Shown here one piece after another: positions 8,752-17,952 of a DNA stretch of 62,839 nt; within the stretch, counting starts at the first letter, position 1; every line of letters begins with the position of its first letter. The position numbers and the translations under genes are program-made. Where the stretch lies: contig PBYS01000124.1 in NCBI GenBank assembly GCA_002729725.1, positions 1 to 62,839 on the forward strand, in the 5' to 3' direction. The DNA comes from Puniceicoccaceae bacterium (GTDB lineage: Bacteria; Verrucomicrobiota; Verrucomicrobiia; Opitutales; Coraliomargaritaceae). The notes beneath the pieces are model-generated. The model saw nothing but the letters and a program-made list of their open reading frames with translations, had not been told where the DNA came from and searched no databases.

Positions 8752-10104
8752 ATGGATTTTCGCCCTTTCAACCCCAATCGCCCTTTCGATATTAAGAAAT
8801 GGCCCGGCTACTACGGCTGGGTCATTTTAGTCGTGGGCACACTCGGCATGATTTCTGCCGTGCCAGGCAGCCCACCGGGCATGAGTGTCTTTGTCGACGA
8901 TATGATCGGCGCACTGGACCTTGAGCGTAGCCGTTTTGCGCTCGCTTACACGCTCGGCACCATCGCCGCAGGCGTATGTGCGCCTGTTGCTGGCCGCTTT
9001 ATTGATCGCTGGGGCGCACGAGTCATGGGCTGCCTGAGTTATCTCGGCCTGGGACTCATCCTACTCTTTACCGGCTACATCGGGCAAATATACTCCATGT
9101 TTCCGAGCGCGGAGACGAGCTCGGTCCCCTACGCCTTTATCCTGATATTTATTTCCTTTGCCGGCATTCGCTTGATGGGTGTCAGTTTCTCAATGACGAC
9201 TTGCCGCTCCATGGTCTTTCGATGGTTCGAAGGTAAGCGTGGTTGGGCCGCTGCCATCAATGGCACCATGCTCTCGCTCAGCTTCTCGACCGCCCCCTTA
9301 CTCCTGAACGGATTTGTGATTTCACTCGGATGGCAACGCACATGGATCACTTTGGGCTGCATTTTCATCTTTGGCATGACAACAATGGCCTACGTCTTCT
9401 TTCGCGACAGCCCAGAGGCCTGTGGCGTCGAAGTGGAGCAGTCGACTTCCAAACGCAAAGACAGTAAAATCAGAGTGCCGATCGTCAAAGAATTTACCGC
9501 TCCGGAAGCACTGCGCACCAGCACATTCTGGTATTTTGTCGCCGGCTTGGCACTGAATGGTTTGATCGGCACTGGTATATCATTCCATATCATTGGGCTT
9601 GGTGACTCGCTGGGCATGACTCGCGAATCTGCTGTGGGCGTCTTCCTACCCTCTTCGATTTTTCACATCGGCACCACCATACTCGTCGGCAGCTATGCAG
9701 AACGCTTAAAAATGAAGCATGTGCTGAGCTTTATGGTGATCGCTCAGCTGCTCTCACTGGCCGGGGCTTACCAGCTAGACGACGTTTTTTGGCGCTGGTG
9801 CTTCATCGTGGGCAGCGGCTGCGCCTGGGGCTCCTTTGGCGTTCTGGTTAATGTTCCATGGGCGCGCTTCTACGGCCGCAAAAATTTGGGCGCCATCAAT
9901 GGCTGGGTCACGGGCGTCATGATCGTCACCAGTGCACTCGGCCCTTACTTGTTCGGACTCTGCTACGAGCTAACCGACGCTTTCTCGATCGCCATCATCG
10001 CCTGCTCCGCGCTCTGTCCGATCGTATTTGTATTCTCACTACTTTCTGACAATCCACAAGCAGTCATCTACTACAATAAGAAGGCAAGCCCCAAAGGCCC
10101 ATGA
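8752..10104 (+). CDS. MFS transporter
   Basis: About 450 residues with 12 predicted TM helices. The motif between TM2 and TM3 is visible as GRFIDRWGARVMG (MFS motif A: G-x-x-x-D-R-x-G-x-R). A long cytoplasmic loop with charged residues (STSKRKDSKIRVPIV) divides the two halves. An upstream TTG at 8722 is also in frame, but the ATG at 8752 gives a normal N-terminus (MDFRPFNPNRPFD). The gene overlaps the phosphatase gene by 4 nt (ATGA). The substrate is unknown; the fold resembles monocarboxylate or oxalate/formate-type carriers. Confidence 0.9.
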   Translation: MDFRPFNPNRPFDIKKWPGYYGWVILVVGTLGMISAVPGSPPGMSVFVDDMIGALDLERSRFALAYTLGTIAAGVCAPVAGRFIDRWGARVMGCLSYLGLGLILLFTGYIGQIYSMFPSAETSSVPYAFILIFISFAGIRLMGVSFSMTTCRSMVFRWFEGKRGWAAAINGTMLSLSFSTAPLLLNGFVISLGWQRTWITLGCIFIFGMTTMAYVFFRDSPEACGVEVEQSTSKRKDSKIRVPIVKEFTAPEALRTSTFWYFVAGLALNGLIGTGISFHIIGLGDSLGMTRESAVGVFLPSSIFHIGTTILVGSYAERLKMKHVLSFMVIAQLLSLAGAYQLDDVFWRWCFIVGSGCAWGSFGVLVNVPWARFYGRKNLGAINGWVTGVMIVTSALGPYLFGLCYELTDAFSIAIIACSALCPIVFVFSLLSDNPQAVIYYNKKASPKGP

Positions 10105-11678
10105 ATCGACGACATTTCATAAAAAACAGCCTGATTGGCGTGTCCGCAAGCATCGCCCTCTCTCCCTGGTCAGCCTTCGGTCAAGGGCCGGCGATACTCG
10201 GCTCAGATAAACTACGCCCACAACTCAAGCATGGAGCCGCCAGTGGTGATGTCGATACGACCAGTGCCGTGCTCTGGTCGAAAACAAATCAGAGCGCTCA
10301 GATGTGGGTCGAGCTCAGCACCCTGCCCGATTTCTCAAAAGTTGAAACACTCAAAGGGGGGCACGCACTGCAACAAACGGATTATAACGCGCACACTCTA
10401 GTCAGGCGTTTGTTGCCCAACACCCGCTACTTCTACCGCGTTCATTTTCAATCCTTGAAAGATCCCAAACTGCGCAGCGAGCGCTGCAGTGGACAATTTA
10501 AGACAGCGCCCACTGAAGCCTGCGATGTGCGCTTCTGCTGGTCGGCCGACACCGCAGGACAAGGCTTCGGCATCGATCCCGCCCACGGAGGCATGCTCAC
10601 CTTTGCCTCCATCCGCGCACGCAAGCCGGACTTCTTCGTCAACTCAGGCGACTTGATCTACGCCGACAACCCGATGTCCTCCGAAGTCACACTCGACGAC
10701 GGCAGCATCTGGCGCAATCAACTGGTGGAAGCCAAAACACGCGTCGCCGAATCCACCGACGACTTTCGACAAAACTTCTACTACAATTCACAAGACGATC
10801 ACCTACGAGCCTTACAAGCCGAAGTGCCGATGATCCAGCAGTGGGATGACCACGAAGTCGTCAACAACTGGTATCCGCAAGAAATACTCGATGACGACCG
10901 CTATACGCTAAAGGATGTCAAGCAGCTCGCACACAACGCCAAGACCGCCTTCTTCAACTGCAATCCCATCCGTCCTCACGACACGGATCCCGGCCGCATT
11001 TACCGCAAAATTAGCCGTGGTCCACTCTTAGATCTATTCGTGATCGACCTACGCAGTTACCGCGGCCCGAATACCTATAACCACCAAACCAGTCAAAGCG
11101 CAGACACTGCCTTCTTAGGTGCCGACCAACTCAAGTGGCTCAAAGCAGAGCTCAAAGCCTCGAAGGCCACATGGAAGATTATTTGTAGTGACATGCCGAT
11201 CGGCCTAGTCGTCGCCGAATGGGGCAAAGAGATCTACGAAAACGGCGCCAACGGAGACGACGGCGCACCACTCGGACGCGAACTCGAACTCGCCGACCTG
11301 TTCCATAGTATCGCGCGCGAAGACATCACCAACGTGCACTTCATTACCGCCGACGTTCACTACTGCGCGTCACACTATTACAATCCCGCCAAGGCCAGCT
11401 TCAAAGACTTCAAGCCCTTCTGGGAATTTGTCAGCGGCCCCTTGCATGCAGGTAACTTCGGCCCCAACCCACTCGATGGCACCTTCGGCCCCGAGGTCAA
11501 ATTCACCGGCATCCCCGAGGGCATGGCCCCCTTTACCCCACCATCGGCCGGCCTCCAGTTTTTCGGAGAAATGGAAATCGATGGTAAGACGCAAGCACTG
11601 ACCGTGCGTCACTTTAATCGAATCGGTGAAGAAATCTGGTCCAAAGAGCTCCAGCCAGAGCATCCGGCCAAGGTATAA
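10101..11678 (+). CDS. phoD: PhoD-like alkaline phosphatase family metallophosphoesterase, Tat-exported
   Basis: 525 residues. The start MNRRHFIKNSLIG with a hydrophobic stretch to SAFGQG is a Tat signal, as expected for cofactor-loaded PhoD. An N-terminal Fn3-like domain (about 40-140: HGAASGDVDTTSAVLWSKT, then RRLLPNTRYFYRV) precedes the metallophosphatase domain. Metal-site motifs are SADTAG near 150, FVNSGDLIYAD, QWDDHEV and ITADVHYCA. The family hydrolyses phosphomonoesters or diesters in the periplasm; some relatives have other ester substrates. It is translationally coupled to the MFS gene. Confidence 0.9.
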   Translation: MNRRHFIKNSLIGVSASIALSPWSAFGQGPAILGSDKLRPQLKHGAASGDVDTTSAVLWSKTNQSAQMWVELSTLPDFSKVETLKGGHALQQTDYNAHTLVRRLLPNTRYFYRVHFQSLKDPKLRSERCSGQFKTAPTEACDVRFCWSADTAGQGFGIDPAHGGMLTFASIRARKPDFFVNSGDLIYADNPMSSEVTLDDGSIWRNQLVEAKTRVAESTDDFRQNFYYNSQDDHLRALQAEVPMIQQWDDHEVVNNWYPQEILDDDRYTLKDVKQLAHNAKTAFFNCNPIRPHDTDPGRIYRKISRGPLLDLFVIDLRSYRGPNTYNHQTSQSADTAFLGADQLKWLKAELKASKATWKIICSDMPIGLVVAEWGKEIYENGANGDDGAPLGRELELADLFHSIAREDITNVHFITADVHYCASHYYNPAKASFKDFKPFWEFVSGPLHAGNFGPNPLDGTFGPEVKFTGIPEGMAPFTPPSAGLQFFGEMEIDGKTQALTVRHFNRIGEEIWSKELQPEHPAKV

Positions 11679-12107
11679 AACGAAAAGCCGTAAAGAAGGA
11701 ATCAGGCACCAGAGGACACAGCCCTGTGCAGCAAAACAGATTGCCCGACCGACACTCCCCGGTTCGAAGAACCGAGGCCACGTATCTTCAATCCTAGGGA
11801 TTGGAGCTATCGGCAGGCGCGAGACAGATCGCCCGACCCCGTCAGTTCCCCGTCAGTTGTCGTTGAGCTGACCCCGCAAGTTGTCGTTGATTGAACAACG
11901 AATGGAGATGAGCGATTGCAAACATAACGACATGTCCCTATTGGCGGCGCGAAGGGATGAGGGAAGCGGGTGCCCTTTGGGCGGATTGACGAACAAATTC
12001 GATCCAGAGGACGGAGCGAACGGCATTGGTTTGTGGATGCGGAAGGCGGCAAAGGATCTTTATATTTTGCGTTCGACCCCATCGAGGCTCCCGATCTGTT
12101 CCCGTGC
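11679..12107. other. Gene-poor stretch with short repeats and hairpins
   Basis: No supported gene. It holds a hairpin CGGTTC-GAA-GAACCG at about 11760-11775, a second CAATCC-TAG-GGATTG at 11789-11803, and at 11837-11890 three copies of CCCCGTCAGTT or CCCCGCAAGTT, two of them followed by GTCGTTGA. Candidate reading frames across it lack recognisable protein character. It marks the transition from the PhoD operon to the accessory block. Confidence 0.5.
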
Positions 12108-12134
12108 TTATGGTTGGCCTGGTGGCTTCTTTTC
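12093..12134. repeat. Dispersed repeat, copy 1
   Basis: The core CCCGTGCTTATGGTTGGCCT and its flanks recur at 12828-12870 with only a few differences (GATCTGT(T/C)CCCGTGC... and ...GCCTTCTTTCAA against ...GGCTTCTTTTCAA). The two copies lie in the same orientation either side of the XRE regulator gene. Confidence 0.8.
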
Positions 12135-12293
12135 AATCGAGTCGTCGGTTTCGCCGTCGTTTCGCCAGATCCATTCCTCGATCTTGTCGGCGAAGCCCCA
12201 TTCAAGCGTCAGCAGATCGGCATATGTCAGGAGATTTTCCGCTACAGCGGAAGCGGTTTCATCTTGCCCTTTCGGGTCGTTTTCTTCACTCAT
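12108..12293 (-). CDS. Possible small acidic protein
   Basis: 61 residues, not recognised. Composition is strongly acidic and helix-friendly (AENLLTYADLLTLEWGFADKIEEWIW), unlike a random frame, and it starts with MSEEN. The C-terminal KKPPGQP is encoded by the dispersed repeat, so the natural end may have been replaced. There is no clear ribosome-binding site. It could be an island remnant or spurious. Confidence 0.3.
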   Translation of the reverse strand: MSEENDPKGQDETASAVAENLLTYADLLTLEWGFADKIEEWIWRNDGETDDSIEKKPPGQP

Positions 12294-12316
12294 AGTTCTA
12301 CAGTTTTTTAATTGTT

Positions 12317-12366
12317 AAAGGTCAGTGGCTTAAGTTTTCCAGACGGAGCCGCTGGCCTTTTTTGCG
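12317..12366 (+). terminator. Strong intrinsic terminator-like hairpin
   Basis: A 14-bp stem (AAAGGTCAGTGGCT pairing with AGCCGCTGGCCTTT, including G-U pairs) is followed by a T-run ending in TTTGCG. It points rightward although no convincing rightward gene precedes it. It would insulate the XRE gene from upstream transcription. Confidence 0.7.
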
Positions 12367-12421
12367 TTTTGGCGGTCAAGTTCAAAAATGGCCTTTCGGC
12401 ATTTTTATCTTGATGCAATCA

Positions 12422-12443
12422 ATTACAGATTTATGCCTGTAAT
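12422..12443. promoter_or_regulatory. Inverted repeat, possible operator of the XRE gene
   Basis: ATTACAG-N8-CTGTAAT is a perfect 7-bp inverted repeat with 15-bp centre-to-centre spacing, about 60 nt upstream of the regulator start. Binding is inferred, not shown. Confidence 0.4.
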
Positions 12444-12487
12444 CGTGCAAGCAAATTCTGTATCTCAAATGCTATTTTTCGAGGAAC

Positions 12488-12504
12488 CGCCGTATAATGG
12501 CGGC
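12488..12504 (+). promoter_or_regulatory. Promoter with consensus -10 inside a palindrome, XRE gene
   Basis: A perfect TATAAT (12493-12498) lies within CCGCC-GTATAAT-GGCGG, an inverted repeat that could be an autoregulatory operator. Transcription six nt past the -10 would begin at the A of the ATG at 12505, so the mRNA may be leaderless. No good -35 is visible. Confidence 0.45.
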
Positions 12505-12756
12505 ATGGCAAGCAAAGGAAGACCCACCACCAAGCTGCGAACCGCCCTCGGCGAACGCATCATGCAAGCGCGTGAGCAAGCCGGCATTTCGCAAACTGAG
12601 CTCGCGCAGATGCTCGGCGTGACACAGCAAACCGTGCTGACTTGGGAACGGAAGGTTTCGAGTATCCGAACCGATACGCTGATCAAGCTCGCCAACATTT
12701 TCAAAGTGTCCGCCGATGAGCTCCTCGGGCTCAAAGTGAATCAAGCGATTAGGTGA
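12505..12756 (+). CDS. XRE-family helix-turn-helix regulator
   Basis: 83 residues, a single HTH_3 domain. LGERIMQAREQAGISQTELA, GVTQQTVLTWE and IKLANIFKVSADELLGL are the five-helix XRE pattern. The N-terminal MASKGRPTTKLR is a short basic arm. The start was chosen at 12505 because the HTH begins soon after; an in-frame ATG at 12388 would add a low-quality 39 residues and run through the promoter. Probably an island or phage-type regulator. It lies between two copies of a dispersed repeat. Confidence 0.85.
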   Translation: MASKGRPTTKLRTALGERIMQAREQAGISQTELAQMLGVTQQTVLTWERKVSSIRTDTLIKLANIFKVSADELLGLKVNQAIR

Positions 12757-12827
12757 CTCCAAAACAACAGAACTTCTCTCGCGAAGGAGCTGCATCAAAC
12801 TACATCTTTTCATCCGTTTTGGCATGC

Positions 12828-12870
12828 GATCTGTCCCCGTGCTTATGGTTGGCCTGTGCCTTCTTTCAAG
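12828..12870. repeat. Dispersed repeat, copy 2
   Basis: Near-identical to 12093-12134 and in the same orientation. Together they bracket the terminator and the XRE gene. Confidence 0.8.
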
Positions 12871-12952
12871 AGGGAGAGCCGCGAGGCGAGTGGACGCCTG
12901 TTGCTGAGTTCTGTAGTTGATCGACGGATAGAAATGACCCCTTCGCGAAGCC

Positions 12953-13372
12953 TTAAAGCCTAGGGCGGGCATAGCCATCTTGGTCAATTATCCCTTTACA
13001 GCGCAATAGATCCATTACTTCCTCTGTGAACGCAACTTCAGTTCCAACAATTGACAGCACTCGTTGAAGAAACGAATTATTCTTTTCTTTTTTAACAATC
13101 TGAAAAATTTCCGATTCAGATAATTCGCGGGGGTATATTGCTCTACTGCAAAAGTCAGTCCGATTGCATAGCTTACATTCGATGGGAATATCAAGAGCTT
13201 CTTCGATTGCTTTTACTTCGGAGCTTGGCTTATCAAGATCCTCGACAGGAAAGCTCTTATCTCTGCCATCAGAAAAGAGGGCATAGATGAAATGATCATC
13301 AATCATTGGCCCCTCTGAAGTTGTATATTCAGCTAAAAGAATAACTTCGTCCATGTGTTTATGAGCCATCAA
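12953..13372 (-). CDS. Uncharacterised protein behind the Rhs-Hint gene, possible immunity protein
   Basis: 139 residues, soluble and acidic, not assigned to a known family. It contains a cysteine cluster (CKLCNRTDFC, residues about 67-76) and a C-terminal YARPRL. It starts 10 nt after the Rhs stop and is co-directional, which is where immunity genes of polymorphic toxins lie. Base composition is clearly more AT-rich than the neighbouring operons. An immunity role is inferred from position only, and no toxin domain is present in the adjacent protein. Confidence 0.6.
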   Translation of the reverse strand: MMAHKHMDEVILLAEYTTSEGPMIDDHFIYALFSDGRDKSFPVEDLDKPSSEVKAIEEALDIPIECKLCNRTDFCSRAIYPRELSESEIFQIVKKEKNNSFLQRVLSIVGTEVAFTEEVMDLLRCKGIIDQDGYARPRL

Positions 13373-13382
13373 TTTTTGATTA

Positions 13383-16163
13383 TTATTTATTGTGAACGAG
13401 TATAAAATTCGCGAAATAAGTATGATACTTATTTACTCTAAAGTTGTATGTTTGCAAGGTTTCCTCCTCAACTACGATAGAGGTTATGCTGCTTTCCTCT
13501 AGCTTTCCATCGACTAACATGTAGCAAACATCACCAGCTTCTAACTTCGAAATCTCCGTATCATCAAATACGCGGTATCGAGTTTTAGTTAAATCAGGTA
13601 GAACTGAACACCATCCCTTGCCCTTAACATAGAATGGGTGATCAAGAGTATTTTTAGTATGAGAACCTTCAAATGTTAACAAAGCAAAATTGTGATGCAC
13701 TGGGCTGAACAATTCTACTACTTGCCCAGCAACTAGATGAAGGCCTTCCTCATCCCACGAGAGAACGGTATCACCAACAGATAAATCTTCAATATTCTTA
13801 ACGGTCTCATCCCACATTATGATCTTAGTTCCAGCAACAAAACAGTATGTCGGTTCGTGACGATATGGCTTTCCAGTTCCCTCGTTGTTGATTATAGCAT
13901 CAACAAAGCTCTCCCCGCCAATAGATCCGCCTACGCCGCCAATAAATGCTGCGCCTGCGACACCCCATGGACCTCCAGCTGCACCTGCTGGAGCCAACAG
14001 CTTTGCACCTGCCAACCCTCCCGCGATTCGACCAGTTGCTCGTGCCGCTTCTTGCCCCTTTTCTCCTTCAGGTGCGGTAGCAACATTAACAACTTCAACA
14101 GCCACCCCAGCAACCCCAAGCACTTTACCTCCATTTTTGAGCAGTGCTGCTTTACTATTCACAGCAGAATTCGTTCTAGTAGCATTACTATTAGTCGAAA
14201 CATGCCCTTCTTGGCTTCTCTGCTTTAATATCTGATTTGTCGCGGCTTTACCGTAGGCAGTTTGCCTCTGCCTCATTTCAGTCTTTAAAGCATTACGTCC
14301 TTCGACATCACTTGGGGCCAGTTCACGGGCTCGCTGTATGTATTCATCCCTTAAATCACCGGTTAAATTAAGCTCATCTCCAAGACCAATTGCTCCACCG
14401 GGTAGATGATCTCCTATACCAGAATTTTCTTGGTCGTGATTCGGGTCTTTCCCAGTCGGATCAATGCCTTCTTGGCGCTTCCGTCCCGTCGGATCGACAA
14501 AGTTGATTGGATCGCCTCCGGCGTAACTGTAGAGATCAGGCGTCGCACCATGTCCGAATGAATCCGCGGAAAGAAAGCGTCCGCTAAGCGGATCATAACT
14601 ACGCGCCCCCATACTGAAGAAGCTAGTCGGATCAATGCAGCGAGTTTGCCAGCCGAGAGATTCAGCCAAGCTTTCGGTGACTTCGAGCGGCTGTTGCTGT
14701 GATCCGGGCAATGGGCCATATCCGCCGAACTGCTGCTCTTTGTAAATGAGTGTATCGTCAGCTGCGTTGGCGATGACGCCGAGGTCGATGGTGGCGACGA
14801 CGTGTCCGTGAACCGTGTCGATAATCGGCGTCGTTTTACCAGTGACTTCGTCCACCAAAGCTTCCAGACCGCCAAGCCCTTGGAAAGATCCGTAGCCAGT
14901 ATCCAAGTCGGGACCGTGCACCATCCATTCCCGTTTGCCGTGATGCTCGACGGCGGCGACCATATATTCGACCTGAGGATCGAACCATGTTTTGATTCGG
15001 TTCTTTTCGATCGTGATCGCGTTGGCTCCTTCGGGCGAGTAATCGGTCTGGAAACGACGTCCGAAGCCGTCATATTGTGCAGTCCAGATGTAGCTGCCTA
15101 CTGTTTCAGTGGTTCCGCTGTCAACTTGGGTGATAGAGAGCAAGTGACCTTGTCCATCCCAGCTGAAGGTTTGCACGACATCGCCACTCGCCCAACTGCG
15201 AGTTTCGACCCGCCCGTGAGCATCGTAGGTCGTCGTGATACTGGCGGGATCGGGCGCGGCCACCGTGAAAGTGCTGCTGTCAGTCGCCTGATAGCTGGAA
15301 TCGGGATGCAAGTGCGTGCCACGTGCTTCGAGGGTGTATTGCCCGGCTTCGAGTGTGAGTGGAATACTCCAAGTGCCGTCGCCGTAATCCACATCCGGAT
15401 CAATAGTCTGCAAAAACTCAAAGGTCGATGGGCTGGCTCCTTCGCCGAGGAACAGTTCGAAAATGCCGGGGCCGGTGCTGCTGCCGCTGACGGTGAAGCT
15501 GCGCTCCTCGGGCTGGGCGGTTTCAGCCACAATACGCATGAAAGCGTCGAGGCCAGCGGTGTCGGGATCGGAAACTTCCCATGCGGTATTGGCAGGATTG
15601 TCGAGCGCGGCTTTGACGCGGACGCCGAGATCGTCGCTATCGAAGTCGTAATTGAAAGTGCGGGTGCTGCCGCCGGGGCTTGGCAAGAAACTTTCAGTTT
15701 CGAGTCGGCGATTGTCGGGGTCGTAGGTGTGGCTGCGGCTGTCGGTAAAGTCGTCCCACGCACTGCCAGTGCCTGCGCCGCGCGCGAGGCTGTAGGCTCC
15801 CAACTTGGAATCGTCCGACCAGGCGAGGGTTTCATTGAGAAGCGGTTGCCCGTTGGCGGTTTGCACATTGCGGAGAAGGCGTCCGCGGGGATCACGATAC
15901 GGGGTGCTATTGTCGAGGCGACGGTTGAGCGTCTTGGTTTGGCGTGCGTTATAGCTGTCATTCACACGGAAGCGGCGCTCGCTGAGAAGGAGATTGTCTT
16001 CGTAATCATACTGCACTTCCCACGGATCGCTGAACGCGCCCGGCGCAGACTTACCTTGCCAATTGGAATGTTGCTTGAGAGAAACTCCCGCACATAGCTG
16101 CAATGGTCGCATCCATACCGGAGTCGGCATGCGGGCTGCGGATTGGGTTTCGTTGGTTCGCAT
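13383..16163 (-). CDS. RHS-repeat core protein ending in a Hint autoprocessing domain (toxin tip absent)
   Basis: 926 residues. YD-type repeats occur through the first 500 residues (TTYDAHGRVETRSW, TAQYDGFGRRF). The RHS-associated core (GARSYDPLSGRFLSADSF, then DLYSYAGGDPINFVDPTGR) lies at about 525-565, followed by a Gly/Ala-rich pre-toxin stretch. A Hint domain begins at Cys774 (CFVAGTKI) and ends with ILVHNK at the stop codon, where His-Asn is the usual end of Hint splicing/cleavage domains. No effector follows. There is no signal peptide, and the protein starts abruptly inside repeat-like sequence. Together these suggest a displaced 3' end of a larger Rhs gene. The region encoding the Hint domain is AT-rich compared with the repeats. 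Confidence 0.85.
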   Translation of the reverse strand: MRTNETQSAARMPTPVWMRPLQLCAGVSLKQHSNWQGKSAPGAFSDPWEVQYDYEDNLLLSERRFRVNDSYNARQTKTLNRRLDNSTPYRDPRGRLLRNVQTANGQPLLNETLAWSDDSKLGAYSLARGAGTGSAWDDFTDSRSHTYDPDNRRLETESFLPSPGGSTRTFNYDFDSDDLGVRVKAALDNPANTAWEVSDPDTAGLDAFMRIVAETAQPEERSFTVSGSSTGPGIFELFLGEGASPSTFEFLQTIDPDVDYGDGTWSIPLTLEAGQYTLEARGTHLHPDSSYQATDSSTFTVAAPDPASITTTYDAHGRVETRSWASGDVVQTFSWDGQGHLLSITQVDSGTTETVGSYIWTAQYDGFGRRFQTDYSPEGANAITIEKNRIKTWFDPQVEYMVAAVEHHGKREWMVHGPDLDTGYGSFQGLGGLEALVDEVTGKTTPIIDTVHGHVVATIDLGVIANAADDTLIYKEQQFGGYGPLPGSQQQPLEVTESLAESLGWQTRCIDPTSFFSMGARSYDPLSGRFLSADSFGHGATPDLYSYAGGDPINFVDPTGRKRQEGIDPTGKDPNHDQENSGIGDHLPGGAIGLGDELNLTGDLRDEYIQRARELAPSDVEGRNALKTEMRQRQTAYGKAATNQILKQRSQEGHVSTNSNATRTNSAVNSKAALLKNGGKVLGVAGVAVEVVNVATAPEGEKGQEAARATGRIAGGLAGAKLLAPAGAAGGPWGVAGAAFIGGVGGSIGGESFVDAIINNEGTGKPYRHEPTYCFVAGTKIIMWDETVKNIEDLSVGDTVLSWDEEGLHLVAGQVVELFSPVHHNFALLTFEGSHTKNTLDHPFYVKGKGWCSVLPDLTKTRYRVFDDTEISKLEAGDVCYMLVDGKLEESSITSIVVEEETLQTYNFRVNKYHTYFANFILVHNK

Positions 16164-16542
16164 CGGTTTACAGGGACAAGCACTCTCGAGGCGGGCATTG
16201 TGCTTGGGTGCTATCAGTCAACTTTACTTCATCTAAAGATCAATCTCATTGAGCGTGAAAATCGAATACGCCGTTGAAGACTACGCTCCTGCGATCTTCT
16301 GCGATTCGACAGAAACGAAACAGTGAATCGACAACACGGAGGGTTCATCCACGAGGAGCTGTTGTATGCGTTTCCTTTCAAAATGGCATCACTGGCACAC
16401 ATGCTATTGGTTGGCTTGCGGGTTCATTTCGATCTAAATACGTAATTAGACTTAAATATTAATACAAATCAAAATCTTACAGTTATTTGAAACAAAACAG
16501 TCAATGCGACTTAAAGAGTGTAATGTGAAAAATGACTCACGC
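16164..16542. other. Intergenic, no gene seen
   Basis: Lies between the start of the Rhs gene and the stop of the leftward amidohydrolase gene. Several short open frames exist but none has protein-like composition or recognisable motifs. No clear terminator or repeat was found. It is probably the left border of the catabolic island. Confidence 0.5.
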
Positions 16543-17928
16543 CTACATGTGATCTTCAGGCTTGGTATTCTTCGCTGCCGCTGCGATACGTGCCACGCGT
16601 TCTGCGACCTCAGTACGCAATTCGGGCAGATCATGTTTCAAGACTTCACCGGCTTCCACTTGCTTCACACCGCGCACCCAAACGCTCTCAATATTCGAAG
16701 CATCACTGGCAAAAACTAAAGTAGCGTATGGGTCAAAGACCGGAGAAACGGGATCGATGATTAAAAAGTCCGCATACTTGCCCGGTGCCAAACTGCCGAC
16801 TTGATCCTCAACTTCCAGCACTTCGGCCGTCTTCAAGGTATGCATCTCTAAGATCTGATAACAGCTCATGATTCCGGCATCGGAATCACGCATACGGAGT
16901 GCATACATGCCCATTCGCATATTCTGAAAGGGATCCGCAATGTCGGCGCTGGCGGCGCCATCCACCCCCAGGCCGACTTGCAACCCCTGATCTATATAAC
17001 GTGGAACATCCGCCAGGCCTGAAGCCAAACGTCCGTTCGAAAGTGGATTCCAGATCATCTTCGCACCTGCCGCAGCCGACACATTAAGGATCTCATCCGT
17101 CACATGTATAAAGTGAGCATATACCAGGCCATCCCAGACGGCACCTCCCTCTTTCATCACCTGGAAGTTAGATTGTCCGGATTTAAGTGATTCTGCTTTC
17201 TCTTCCAGGTAGTGAACCTGCATATCAAGCCCCAACTCTTTAGCCACGGAGACTTCTTCACTCATTTTATCGGCGCCGCGATAAATGCCCACTCCATGTA
17301 AGCCAAAACCCAGACACGGATGCCCGTCGGGCAGAGCCTCGGTCTCTGCAATCAAATCGACCAGTTTTGCTTTACGAGCCTCAACATCGGGCTCATCGGA
17401 ATCGAGCACATAGCTGTAGATGAAATGCTGTCCGGCATCCACCTCTGCCGCAAATTGCTCCATATAATCCTCATAGCTGGGAGCGATTGTTTGCGAATGA
17501 TTCAGCGTAGTGGTGATGCCATTGACCATCTGATCGAGAGCTCCATGCAAGGTAAAGGCATACATGTCGCCGGTCTCAAAATGCCGGCCGAAGGTCCAAT
17601 GTAGACTCTTCAGCCAGCCATAGAGTTCTTGATCCGCGCCAAGTCCACGAAAGGCACTTTGCCACAAGTGATTGTGCCCCGAAACAAAACCGGGCATCAC
17701 AATACGCCCACGCGCGTCGACGATCTCCTCGGAGGAAGATGCCGGTGGCTCACCCGCCTCGATCGCGACGATGCGACCATCTTCGCCGACTTCCATATAA
17801 CCATCAATCACCGTCGCCTGCCCATCCGCCATAGTGAGGATCATATCGGAGCGGACCTGGTAGGCGTGAACGATGGATCCTGTCGCTAGAGCGAGCAGGA
17901 CTGCAGTGCGTGTGATGCTAGGTTTCAT
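16543..17928 (-). CDS. Exported amidohydrolase-superfamily protein
   Basis: 461 residues with an N-terminal signal peptide (ITRTAVLLALATGSIVHAYQ). The TIM-barrel amidohydrolase metal site is visible: GFVSGHNHLW (HxH), MQVHYLEE, VYAHFIHV and GLGVDGAAS (the catalytic Asp), in the order of the TRZ/ATZ/chlorohydrolase branch (deaminases and dechlorinases). Most of that branch are cytosolic, so periplasmic location is unusual. It closely resembles the protein at 37172-38740. It is the last gene of the long leftward block and lies 24 nt from the creatininase gene. Confidence 0.88.
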   Translation of the reverse strand: MKPSITRTAVLLALATGSIVHAYQVRSDMILTMADGQATVIDGYMEVGEDGRIVAIEAGEPPASSSEEIVDARGRIVMPGFVSGHNHLWQSAFRGLGADQELYGWLKSLHWTFGRHFETGDMYAFTLHGALDQMVNGITTTLNHSQTIAPSYEDYMEQFAAEVDAGQHFIYSYVLDSDEPDVEARKAKLVDLIAETEALPDGHPCLGFGLHGVGIYRGADKMSEEVSVAKELGLDMQVHYLEEKAESLKSGQSNFQVMKEGGAVWDGLVYAHFIHVTDEILNVSAAAGAKMIWNPLSNGRLASGLADVPRYIDQGLQVGLGVDGAASADIADPFQNMRMGMYALRMRDSDAGIMSCYQILEMHTLKTAEVLEVEDQVGSLAPGKYADFLIIDPVSPVFDPYATLVFASDASNIESVWVRGVKQVEAGEVLKHDLPELRTEVAERVARIAAAAKNTKPEDHM

Positions 17929-17952
17929 AGGTTTTATAATGAGGTCTTCAGT

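Noticed and set aside
14802..16097. 431-codon open frame on the plus strand
   Set aside because: Antisense to the Rhs gene; its composition follows from codon bias of that gene and shows no domain.
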